Source: JBFXAM01 sp050184295
Lineage (GTDB): Bacteria > Planctomycetota > Phycisphaerae > UBA1845 > Fen-1342
Direction: 5' to 3'
DNA length: 6,871 nt
Assembly (NCBI GenBank): GCA_050184295.1
Contig: JBFXAM010000172.1
Span: forward strand, 1-6,871
Positions 1-5,730 of this stretch are shown here, one piece after another. The number at the start of each line of letters is the position of its first letter. The stretch's first letter is position 1. Below the pieces are notes generated by a model, which was given only the letters and a program-made list of their open reading frames with translations, did not search any database and was not told the DNA's origin. The position numbers and the translations under genes were made by a program.

Positions 1-69
1 CGACGGCTGCTACCGGCTGCGCGGCGCCATCCACGCGCGCGGCCAGACCCGTCGAACAAGACGTGCGCC

Positions 70-106
70 GCGCGCCGGTGATTCGCCGCGGCGAAGTCCG
101 GCGCGC
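70..106 (-). terminator. Nested hairpin after the MFS gene, possible terminator
   Basis: A perfect 9-bp stem (GCGCGCCGG at 70-78 with CCGGCGCGC at 98-106) encloses a second palindrome, TTCGCC at 82-87 with GGCGAA at 90-95, separated by a small internal loop. It begins 13 bases past the stop of the minus-strand transporter. No clean T-tract follows on the minus strand, only a short TCTTGTT about 10 bases on, so it is either a weak intrinsic terminator or a 3'-end stabilising structure. The pairing is seen directly; the function is inferred. Confidence 0.4.
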
Positions 107-119
107 TCGATTCCGCGGA

Positions 120-1427
120 CTATTCGATGTCGCTCGACACGGCCACCGCCGCGGCCGCCGGTGGAGGTCCGACACGCTCGGCGCGCCGCGCGGCGAGCGT
201 GCTGCCCAGGCCCCACATCTGCTGCGCGCTCCACGCGAACGCGAGTGCCGCGATCACGAATGGCCATGTGAAGCTGCCCGTGAGCTTGTAGATCAGCATC
301 CCCAGCCCCTGCGCCACGATGCCGCGCAGCCCCACCAGCGTCGTGTGAATCGCCACGTATTGCGGCACTTCGGCGGCGGTCCGGGCGAGCGCCAGCGGGC
401 CCAACATCCAACCGAGCTGCACCCCCGCCATCATCGCGCCGTATGCGGCGCTCGCGATTCCGACGCCCGCCGGCCCCGCCGACGCCAACAGCCCCAGCGG
501 ATACGCCGACAGCCCCGCGAACGCGAGCGCGCTCGTCCGCGCCGGGCCCAGCCGATCGAGCACCCATCCGAACGGCAGCGCGCAGAGCAACATCGCGAAC
601 TGCATCGTCACCTGCGTCCACTTGGCGTATTCGTAATACGACATCCGATGCACGACGTCGGTGAACACCGGCAGCAGGGAGTTGCAGATCATCCACCCCA
701 CGCCGTAGGTCATGAACGCCTGCTCATAGCGCCGGAACGCCGGATCGCGCCGCAGGATGACGCCCATGTTCCCCAGCGCCGCGCGCAGCGTCGCGAGCGC
801 GCCCCCCGGCGCCGCACCGCCGGCGCCGCCGGTCGCCCCGCGCCGCCGCGCCACCCACAACAGCACCAGCAATCCGCCGCCCTGCGCGAGCGCGGTCAGC
901 GGGAGATAGATTCGAAAGGCCTCGGGGTCGCGCTCGAGCCACGCGCCGATGCCGAAGCCGGCCGCCATCGCACCGACCAGCGTCGCCGCGTTCAGCACGC
1001 CGAAGGCTCGGCCGCGAACGTTGTCCGAATAGAGCTGTTTCAGCAGATGGCCGTTCGCGGGCGACCAGCCGGCCTGCCCGATCGCGACCGCGAGGTGACC
1101 CGCCAGCAGATGCCAGTAGCTCTGCCCAGCCGCGATGCCCAGGAGCGGTAGCACGCCCACGCACCAGAACGCGAGCAGATAGCGCGCCAGCGTGGTGCGC
1201 TCGTAGAGCTGGTTCCAGAAGATCGAGAGAATCAGCAGCGTCGGACCCGCCGCCGTGATCAGCAGCGTCTGCCAGTCGTTCGCCGCGAAACGCTGCCGGG
1301 CGAGCACCGGCATCATCCACAGGACGGCGTACCCGCTCGACAGCAGGAGCGTGGCGAGCGCGTGGAGCGCGAGCGTCGACCGCGCGCTGGGTGTGCGGTG
1401 GTGCTCGTTCGAGAGTGCGACACTCAT
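120..1427 (-). CDS. MFS-type membrane transporter
   Basis: This is a 435-residue integral membrane protein with about twelve hydrophobic segments (roughly residues 19-43, 53-71, 82-101, 105-122, 142-163, 173-193, 237-257, 271-291, 298-317, 319-345, 358-380, 386-406). A glycine/alanine-rich linker at about 196-211 separates the two six-helix halves. That layout and length are typical of the major facilitator superfamily. A motif-A-like loop, GWVLDRLGPAR at 287-297, follows helix 8. The first half has NVRGRAFG at 136-143 before helix 5. Members move small solutes across the inner membrane; the substrate cannot be read from the sequence. The tail (residues 412-435) is arginine-, proline- and alanine-rich and probably cytoplasmic. 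The ATG at 1427 has only a weak GGA about 7 bases upstream. The prepilin gene lies 125 bases upstream on the same strand, but a strong terminator sits between them, so this gene probably has its own promoter, which I could not identify. Membrane transporter is sure; the subfamily is open. Confidence 0.85.
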   Translation of the reverse strand: MSVALSNEHHRTPSARSTLALHALATLLLSSGYAVLWMMPVLARQRFAANDWQTLLITAAGPTLLILSIFWNQLYERTTLARYLLAFWCVGVLPLLGIAAGQSYWHLLAGHLAVAIGQAGWSPANGHLLKQLYSDNVRGRAFGVLNAATLVGAMAAGFGIGAWLERDPEAFRIYLPLTALAQGGGLLVLLWVARRRGATGGAGGAAPGGALATLRAALGNMGVILRRDPAFRRYEQAFMTYGVGWMICNSLLPVFTDVVHRMSYYEYAKWTQVTMQFAMLLCALPFGWVLDRLGPARTSALAFAGLSAYPLGLLASAGPAGVGIASAAYGAMMAGVQLGWMLGPLALARTAAEVPQYVAIHTTLVGLRGIVAQGLGMLIYKLTGSFTWPFVIAALAFAWSAQQMWGLGSTLAARRAERVGPPPAAAAVAVSSDIE

Positions 1428-1476
1428 CGTGAATCCGGGCTCTCGGAACGGCGATGCACGGGTTCAGACCAGGGCG

Positions 1477-1519
1477 GAAAAACAATCGGGGCGAGCGAAC
1501 CTCGCGGTCCGCCCGCCCC
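1477..1519 (-). terminator. Intrinsic terminator of the prepilin-like gene
   Basis: Read on the minus strand, a 10-bp GC-rich stem (GGGGCGGGCG paired with CGCTCGCCCC, one G-T wobble) holds a smaller 3-bp ACC/GGT stem with a tetraloop and is followed directly by GATTGTTTTT. The stem arms lie at 1510-1519 and 1488-1497 and the T-tract at about 1479-1487. It starts 33 bases after the prepilin stop codon. This is the clearest terminator in the window and separates the prepilin transcript from the transporter gene. Confidence 0.85.
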
Positions 1520-1552
1520 GTCACAAGTCCTGCTACACCACGCGAGCGTCGC

Positions 1553-2482
1553 CTACGGGACGATGAACGAGTCCGTCTCGGTCAGCGGGCCCTTCAGGTT
1601 CGCGGGGACGGCGCCGACCAGCGACCACAGGAAGTCGTAGTTGGCCGCGGTGCCCTGACCCTGCCAGGTGTAGATGTTGTCGTTGTTCACACCCATGATG
1701 GGCTTCTTGCCGAACTCAACGTGGCTGTCCGCGAAGAGGACGTTCTGGCCCTCGTTGGTGTGATTGCGGCTGTTGTACGGCCGCCAACGATCGTTGTCCG
1801 CGCGCAGGACCACGTCCGCCGTGCCGAAGTTCGGCACGCCGACCGTCGTCACGAAGATGTCGGGCACGCGACCGTCGGTCGTGCTCTGCTGACCGGCGTC
1901 GAAGTACGGGCCCTTGTCCGCGTTGAGCGGCATGCGGCTGTCGACGCTCGTGCGCGGCTTGGCGCGGCGGCCGAACGGCAGCTGATAGCCGTAGCTCAGG
2001 AACGTGTAGCCCTTGAAGTCGAAGCGGTTGATGCCCGGCTGGGCGGCGCGCTCGCTGCCACCCTGCAGGTTACGCAGGTTGTCCTCGCCGTCGCCGGAGC
2101 TGGGGCAGATGAACTGCTTCGGCGTCTGCTGGCCCTGCGAGATCATGAGGAACATCGAACGCGTGACCGGGTGATTGGTCTGATTGGTCGGGACGGTCGG
2201 CTGCGTGTAGTTGGTGCCGATCGCGCCGATGTAGTTCACCGCGTTCGCTTCGGGGTTCGTCGCCGTGATGTTCTGGCTGTACGCGTCGTGCGGGAACCAC
2301 TCCGAGTTGTCGTTGGCGTAAATGTGCTCGGACTGGCCGATGCCGCGCAGGTTCGAAGCGCACACGGCGCGCTTCGCCAGCTCACGGGCGCGCGAGAGGC
2401 TGGGAAGCAGAATGGAGATCAGCAGAGCGATGATCGCCACCACCACCAGCAGCTCAATCAGTGTAAAGCCCTTACGTCTCAC
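1553..2482 (-). CDS. Prepilin-like protein with type II secretion/pilin N-terminal methylation motif (DUF1559-like)
   Basis: This 309-residue protein begins MRRKGFTLIELLVV. Prepilin peptidase would cleave after Gly5, leaving Phe6 for N-methylation and Glu10 as the conserved mature position 5. Residues 11-28 form the hydrophobic helix used for membrane insertion and pseudopilus packing. Then come C41-A-S-N-L and a YANDN segment (55-59), typical of the large planctomycete prepilin-like family. Near the C-terminus, His241 is followed by NVLFADSH with Asp252, resembling the H-x9-DG motif but with ten spacer residues and DS instead of DG. Members are thought to be exported pseudopilin-like surface or secretion proteins; their exact roles are mostly unknown. 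An ATG 38 codons upstream keeps the frame open, but the GTG at 2482 is chosen because it has a perfect AGGAGG six bases before it and puts the motif at the very N-terminus. The gene appears monocistronic, with its own terminator and a long structured leader. The family call is firm; the function is not. Confidence 0.92.
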   Translation of the reverse strand: MRRKGFTLIELLVVVAIIALLISILLPSLSRARELAKRAVCASNLRGIGQSEHIYANDNSEWFPHDAYSQNITATNPEANAVNYIGAIGTNYTQPTVPTNQTNHPVTRSMFLMISQGQQTPKQFICPSSGDGEDNLRNLQGGSERAAQPGINRFDFKGYTFLSYGYQLPFGRRAKPRTSVDSRMPLNADKGPYFDAGQQSTTDGRVPDIFVTTVGVPNFGTADVVLRADNDRWRPYNSRNHTNEGQNVLFADSHVEFGKKPIMGVNNDNIYTWQGQGTAANYDFLWSLVGAVPANLKGPLTETDSFIVP

Positions 2483-2488
2483 TGTGAT

Positions 2489-2494
2489 CCTCCT
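2489..2494 (-). promoter_or_regulatory. Strong ribosome binding site fixing the GTG start of the prepilin gene
   Basis: On the minus strand AGGAGG sits six bases before the GTG at 2482. It is a full match to the anti-Shine-Dalgarno sequence and decides the start against the ATG at 2596, which has no such site and would bury the prepilin motif at residue 39. Confidence 0.9.
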
Positions 2495-2522
2495 GAGAAG
2501 GCTCCCATGCGCACCCGAGCAG

Positions 2523-2543
2523 TTCCGCCACGCGGAAGCCGCG
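2523..2543 (-). promoter_or_regulatory. Overlapping alternative hairpins before the prepilin start
   Basis: Two perfect hairpins share bases and cannot form together. One pairs TTCCGC (2523-2528) with GCGGAA (2532-2537) around a 3-base loop. The other pairs CGCGG (2531-2535) with CCGCG (2539-2543) around AAG (all quoted on the plus strand). They lie 17 bases downstream, in the minus sense, of the T-rich tail at 2560-2571 and about 30 bases before the ribosome binding site. Mutually exclusive stems here fit a leader that switches structure, but short GC palindromes also arise by chance in DNA of this composition. Confidence 0.3.
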
Positions 2544-2559
2544 GGATCGCGTGTACAGT

Positions 2560-2638
2560 AAAAAACAAAAATTGCGTGGGCCGACAGCGCAAACACTGCC
2601 GAAGCTGTCGCCGCTCGTCACGGCCCCCACGCACGCAA
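2560..2638 (-). terminator. Terminator-like structured element in the prepilin leader
   Basis: Read on the minus strand, TTGCGTG (2638-2632) pairs with CACGCAA (2578-2572). Inside it GGCC (2625-2622) can pair with GGCC (2582-2579), and CGACAGC (2610-2604) with GCTGTCG (2588-2582); these last two pairings share base 2582. The outer stem is followed at once by TTTTTGTTTTTT (2571-2560). A stem flush against a T-rich run is the form of an intrinsic terminator. It lies about 80 bases before the prepilin GTG on the same strand, with no coding gene upstream for it to end. It is therefore either a leader attenuator or the 3' end of a small RNA. The pairings are seen; the function is inferred. Confidence 0.5.
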
Positions 2639-2664
2639 CCACTCGCTGCCGAAGGGATGCAACT

Positions 2665-2679
2665 CCCCGACCATCGGGG
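2665..2679 (-). promoter_or_regulatory. Perfect short hairpin in the leader region
   Basis: CCCCGA at 2665-2670 pairs perfectly with TCGGGG at 2674-2679 around a 3-base CCA loop, and a T-G wobble extends it by one pair. It lies just upstream, in the minus sense, of the terminator-like element and would be part of the same transcript. No known RNA family is recognised. Confidence 0.3.
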
Positions 2680-2788
2680 GCTGCTCCCCGCCGCCCCATG
2701 GGACCAGGCGGCCGGCAGTCGCTTGTACGCGTGTCGAGGTTCAGCGCAGAAAACGTCGCACCGTGGACGCACCATCTCCGGTCGGCGA

Positions 2789-2806
2789 TTCCGAACCCGG
2801 TCGGAA
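2789..2806 (-). promoter_or_regulatory. Perfect short hairpin in the leader region
   Basis: TTCCGA at 2789-2794 pairs perfectly with TCGGAA at 2801-2806 around a six-base loop. It is the outermost of the perfect hairpins before the AT-rich island. It could belong to a structured RNA ending at 2560, or be a protein-binding dyad. One copy alone is weak evidence. Confidence 0.25.
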
Positions 2807-2998
2807 CACGCACGGCCTGCGGGAGCGTCTCAAAGCGGCGGGCTCGAACGGCGAGGAAAACAAATCGATGGGGCTGCGAATGCTCAAAATTCAAACGAGC
2901 GATAAGTAATCGTATGAGAGCAATTTTTATGAATCAGCAACCCGTCGATACCCGTCGTGCGCTTCCTGTTCAAATCTGGTTTTCAGACTCCATTCAGT

Positions 2999-3026
2999 AG
3001 CTTATCGTAACTCGGGCGCGTGTCAA
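2999..3026 (-). promoter_or_regulatory. Possible sigma-70-type promoter toward the prepilin gene
   Basis: On the minus strand a perfect TTGACA (3026-3021) is followed after 16 bases by TAAGCT (3004-2999). The -35 match is exact but the -10 shares only three of six bases with TATAAT. It lies in the AT-rich island about 520 bases before the prepilin GTG, so a transcript from here would carry a long leader through all the hairpins and the T-tract. The call rests mainly on the -35 box and the local base composition. Confidence 0.3.
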
Positions 3027-3293
3027 CAACTTTGTCGGTAAATTGCAAGCTCTAAGCCGCGGCGGAGTTACAGCTAACCAGTTTTCGTCAGAGAACGTCG
3101 AAAATTGTCTGTCCGTGATCGCTTCCGGAACGGAGCGTTCCCCGGTGACGCACGACCGAGCGCGGGTGACCCGCCGCTCGAATCGCCCCGCCACACCACC
3201 CCGACCCGACCGCCACAGCAACGACGTGGCGGGCCGTGCGACACGCTGATATCGTACCCGCCATTGATCCGCCGTCCGATTCGGAAGCAACCC

Positions 3294-4727
3294 ATGACCC
3301 ATCCGGCTCACGAGTACGACGCGATCGAGCACGCCTTGCACAGCGCCGGGCAGGGACACCTGGTCACGCAGTGGCCGGCGCTCTCCGAGTCGCAGCGGCA
3401 GTCGCTGCTGGACGACATCCGGGCGATCGACCTGGCGCTCTGCCGCGAACTCGCCCCTCGGTACGTCACGAAACGACCAGCCGCCCCCCTGCCGCTCCGT
3501 GTCGAGCCCCCGACAATCCTGCCCGCCGATCCCGGGCGCGAGCACACCGACCTCTACCGCCGGGCACGCGCGCGCGGAGAGGCGTCGATCCGCGGCGGTA
3601 AGGTGGCGGCGTTCACGGTCGCCGGCGGCCAGGGGACACGCCTCGGATTCGACGGCCCCAAGGGAGCGTTTCGGATCTCTCCCGTGCGAAACGTCTCACT
3701 CTTCCAGCTCTTCGCCGAGTACCTGCTGGGCGTCCGGCGGCGGTTCGATACGCTGCCACGATGGTACATCATGACCAGCCCGACCAACCACGCGGAAACC
3801 GTCGCGTTTTTTGCACAGCACCAATCCTTCGGCCTTCCGCCGGATTCCGTCCGCTTCTTCCAGCAGGGACAAATGCCCGCGTTTCTCCCCGACGGCCGGA
3901 TCGCCATGCGGGCGCGCGACGGAATCGCGCTTTCGCCGGACGGTCACGGCGGCAGCCTGCGGGCGCTCGCGGCCAGCGGGGCGCTGCGCGAGATGGCGGA
4001 GCACGGCGTCGAGTACATCAGCTACTTCCAGGTCGATAACCCGCTCGTGAAGCCCATCGACCCACTCTTCGTGGGCTTGCACGCCGAGCTCGGCTCGGAG
4101 ATGTCGAGCAAGGCGGTGACGAAGGCGGACGACCTGGAACGCGTGGGCAATTTCTGCGTCGCGGACGGCAAGCTCCAGGTGATCGAGTACAGCGACCTGC
4201 CGGAGTCGCTCGCGCGGGCGCGCAACGCCGACGGCTCGCGTCGCTTCGACGCGGGCAGCATCGCCATTCACGTGCTCAGCCGGTCATTCGTCGAGCGGCT
4301 GACGGCGCCGGGGGCGGCGGTGCAGTTACCCTGGCATCGCGCGGACAAAAAGTCGCCAGTGTGGGATCCGGCCAAGCCGAACGACGCGCCGCGGCCTCGC
4401 GACGTCGTGAAGCTCGAGTTGTTCATCTTCGACGCGATCCCCCTGGCCCAAAACCCGCTTGTGCTCTACACGCCGCGCGAAGAAGAATTCAGCCCGGTGA
4501 AGAACGCCGAGGGCGTCGACTCGCCGGCCACCTCGCGACGCGACCAGGTCCGTCGCGCGGCCCGATGGTTGGAGCGTTGCGGAACGAAAATGCCGCGCGA
4601 CGCGCGCGGCGAGCCGACCGTGACGCTCGAGATCAGCCCGGCGTACGCGCTCGATGTCGATGATCTTCGCAGCCGCTTCAACACGGCACCGTTCCTGGAA
4701 CCCGGCGGGTCGTACGTGCTCGCGTGA
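3294..4727 (+). CDS. UAP1-like UDP-N-acetylhexosamine pyrophosphorylase (UDPGP type 1 family)
   Basis: This 477-residue cytoplasmic enzyme should join UTP and a hexosamine 1-phosphate (probably GlcNAc-1-P) to give the UDP-sugar and pyrophosphate, feeding cell-envelope and glycan synthesis. The nucleotide-binding signature AGGQGTRLG (110-118) with P122-K123 is intact. In family order follow IMTS, the QMPAF segment (193-197), SPDGHGG (214-220), VDNPL (247-251), Lys273 and Lys277, EYSDLPE (298-304), DAGSIAIH (319-326), K373 before LELFIFD, and EEEFSPVKNAEG (396-407). This whole chain matches eukaryotic UAP1/AGX rather than bacterial GlmU, and there is no left-handed-helix acetyltransferase domain. 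Length is close to the roughly 500 residues of UAP1. His218 stands where eukaryotic UAP1 has Asn, and AGSI replaces AGNI, so the sugar preference could differ (GlcNAc, GalNAc or glucose). The frame is open back to an ATG at 3105, but ATG 3294 is chosen because GGAAG sits six bases before it and family similarity begins after it. It appears to be a single-gene unit. Confidence 0.88.
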   Translation: MTHPAHEYDAIEHALHSAGQGHLVTQWPALSESQRQSLLDDIRAIDLALCRELAPRYVTKRPAAPLPLRVEPPTILPADPGREHTDLYRRARARGEASIRGGKVAAFTVAGGQGTRLGFDGPKGAFRISPVRNVSLFQLFAEYLLGVRRRFDTLPRWYIMTSPTNHAETVAFFAQHQSFGLPPDSVRFFQQGQMPAFLPDGRIAMRARDGIALSPDGHGGSLRALAASGALREMAEHGVEYISYFQVDNPLVKPIDPLFVGLHAELGSEMSSKAVTKADDLERVGNFCVADGKLQVIEYSDLPESLARARNADGSRRFDAGSIAIHVLSRSFVERLTAPGAAVQLPWHRADKKSPVWDPAKPNDAPRPRDVVKLELFIFDAIPLAQNPLVLYTPREEEFSPVKNAEGVDSPATSRRDQVRRAARWLERCGTKMPRDARGEPTVTLEISPAYALDVDDLRSRFNTAPFLEPGGSYVLA

Positions 4728-4748
4728 ATTCGGCCGCCGGCCGCGAAT
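4728..4748 (+). terminator. Hairpin directly after the pyrophosphorylase stop
   Basis: ATTCG plus GCC at 4728-4735 pairs with GGC and CGAAT at 4739-4741 and 4744-4748, with a 2-base bulge and a tight 3-base loop. It begins at the base after the TGA stop. There is no T-tract after it (AAAC follows), so it is at best a weak terminator or an mRNA 3'-end structure. Confidence 0.25.
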
Positions 4749-4890
4749 AAACCGCTGCAACTCCGCGGAATCGCCGAAGCGCAGCGAACGCGTGCGGCGG
4801 GATCGGCTTGGGCCCGCTAATTGTCGGCGAAATGAGGCATCGGCGGTCGCACGGCACGGTGTGTCGTCGCCGGTCGCTCAAAAAACCGTT

Positions 4891-4919
4891 TTGCAGCGCG
4901 CCGGGTTGCCCGATACAAT
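4891..4919 (+). promoter_or_regulatory. Sigma-70-type promoter of the ECF sigma operon
   Basis: TTGCAG (4891-4896), a 17-base spacer and TACAAT (4914-4919) make a good housekeeping-type promoter, with 4/6 and 5/6 matches at the optimal spacing. It follows a run of A residues at 4880-4885 that could act as an UP-like element. Transcription would start near 4926, only about 7 bases before the first in-frame ATG (4933) and about 22 before the second (4948). I saw no ECF-type AAC/CGTC pair near it, so autoregulation by the encoded sigma factor is not evident. Confidence 0.65.
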
Positions 4920-4947
4920 CGCTGGGGCTGGTATGGGAAGTTCGGCG

Positions 4948-5598
4948 ATGGGCGATCTGGCTAATCCGCTTATCGATGCAAAAGCAAGCACGCACGCAAC
5001 GCGCGCCCCCGTTGCGCCTTCGCGCCCCCCGCCGACCGATCCGCGCACCGACTTCGACACGCAGTTGATGCTGCAAGTCCAACAAGGCGACCGCGAGGCC
5101 GCCAACATGCTGATCCGCCGCAACTTCGAGCGCGTGGCCCGCTACATCGGGCGCGTCGTCCGCGACTCGCGGCAGGTCGAGGACCTGACGCAGGAAACGC
5201 TGGTGCAGGTGCTGGCCAACGCCGGGCGTTTCCAGCCGATCGCGCGCTTCAGCACGTGGCTGTATCGCGTCGCCACTAACACGGCGCTGAAATACCTCAC
5301 GCAGAGCAGCGTGCGATCGGTCGTGCGCACGGACGACAAGCTGGAAAAACGTGACCTCGCGGACCGCGCCGACGCCGGCCCGGAGCAGCAGTGCGGCCTG
5401 GAAGAGCTCAAGTCGCGCGTTTCGGACGCCATCAACGAACTGCCGCACAACCAGCGGATCGCGCTGACGCTCTGCGAGTATGAGGAGCTTTCGTACGAGC
5501 AGATCGCGTCCGTGCTCAACGTCTCCGTCGAGGGCGTACGCTGCCTGTTGCAGCGCGCCCGCACCACGCTGCGGACGCGGCTGGCCGGCCTGGTCTGA
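4948..5598 (+). CDS. ECF-type RNA polymerase sigma factor (sigma-70 family)
   Basis: This 216-residue protein directs RNA polymerase to a dedicated promoter set. Region 2 spans about residues 38-115: QLMLQVQQGD at 39-48, the core-binding DLTQET at 79-84, and FSTWLYRVATN at 101-111, where the -10 element is melted and read. A charged linker (about 118-150) replaces region 3, as in ECF sigmas. Region 4 runs from ELPHNQR (164-170) through LSYEQIASVLNVSVEGVRCLLQRAR, a helix-turn-helix for the -35 element. Residues 1-35 are an Ala/Pro/Thr-rich extension before region 2. ATG 4948 is preferred for a GGAAG seven bases upstream; ATG 4933 in the same frame would add five residues but lies only about 7 bases after the predicted transcript start. 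The frame is open still further upstream (to 4654), but that part lies before the promoter and overlaps the previous gene. The anti-sigma gene follows after 132 bases, so activity is probably controlled by release from that protein. Confidence 0.93.
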   Translation: MGDLANPLIDAKASTHATRAPVAPSRPPPTDPRTDFDTQLMLQVQQGDREAANMLIRRNFERVARYIGRVVRDSRQVEDLTQETLVQVLANAGRFQPIARFSTWLYRVATNTALKYLTQSSVRSVVRTDDKLEKRDLADRADAGPEQQCGLEELKSRVSDAINELPHNQRIALTLCEYEELSYEQIASVLNVSVEGVRCLLQRARTTLRTRLAGLV

Positions 5599-5691
5599 CA
5601 CACGCCCGAGGCGCCCGCGAGCGCGCCCTTTCCCGCACGGCGCCCCGCGCGTCGGGCCCCCGCCGAAACGGAGCACGACGCGCATCGTTCG

Positions 5692-5714
5692 CGGCGAGCG
5701 TGATGGTCTCGCCG
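5692..5714 (+). promoter_or_regulatory. Hairpin just before the anti-sigma ribosome binding site
   Basis: CGGCGAG (5692-5698) pairs perfectly with CTCGCCG (5708-5714) around a nine-base loop. The stem ends seven bases before GGAGG at 5722-5726. It could shape access to the ribosome binding site and so the ratio of anti-sigma to sigma protein. The pairing is seen; the role is inferred. Confidence 0.3.
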
Positions 5715-5721
5715 ACGCCGC

Positions 5722-5726
5722 GGAGG
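5722..5726 (+). promoter_or_regulatory. Ribosome binding site deciding the TTG start of the anti-sigma gene
   Basis: GGAGG lies four bases before TTG 5731. In this frame the nearest upstream stop is the TGA at 5701, and no ATG, GTG or TTG occurs between it and 5731, so the TTG is the only start that keeps the N-terminal zinc-finger region. Confidence 0.75.
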
Positions 5727-5730
5727 CCCT

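Larger units (their letters stand above)
2483..3293. other. 811-base non-coding region between divergent genes
   Basis: No frame here shows a protein I recognise. The open frames that cross it lack a ribosome binding site, are rich in Arg/Pro/Ala and look like by-products of high GC. The part nearest the prepilin gene (about 2520-2810) is rich in perfect inverted repeats and includes a terminator-like stem with a T-rich tail. The middle (about 2881-3120) is clearly richer in A and T than the rest of the window. The last part before the pyrophosphorylase (about 3120-3293) is GC-rich, with no promoter I would defend. No tRNA, RNase P, tmRNA or SRP RNA hallmark was seen. The likely role is the control region of both divergent genes, possibly with a non-coding RNA. 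Confidence 0.6.

Noticed and set aside
63..1151. Long plus-strand open frame opposite the transporter
   Set aside because: Arg/His/Pro-rich with no motif, antisense to a clear membrane protein; a high-GC shadow.
2597..2655. Nine-base direct repeat CTGCCGAAG at 2597-2605 and 2647-2655
   Set aside because: Only two copies, not regularly spaced with others; likely chance, not a CRISPR or iteron array.
2789..2812. T-loop-like GTTCGGAATC on the minus strand suggesting a tRNA
   Set aside because: One base too long for a T-loop, and no acceptor or anticodon stem can be placed around it.
2472..2894. Minus-strand open frame of 140 codons running into the prepilin start
   Set aside because: It crosses every leader hairpin and the T-tract, has no convincing ribosome binding site and no family resemblance.
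1454..2905. Plus-strand open frame of 483 codons opposite the prepilin gene
   Set aside because: No ribosome binding site or recognisable domain; the opposite strand carries the convincing prepilin motif, RBS and terminator.
5609..5631. GGCGC/GCGCC hairpin after the sigma stop as a terminator
   Set aside because: Five base pairs only, followed by CTTTCCC rather than a T-tract, and it lies within a likely operon.
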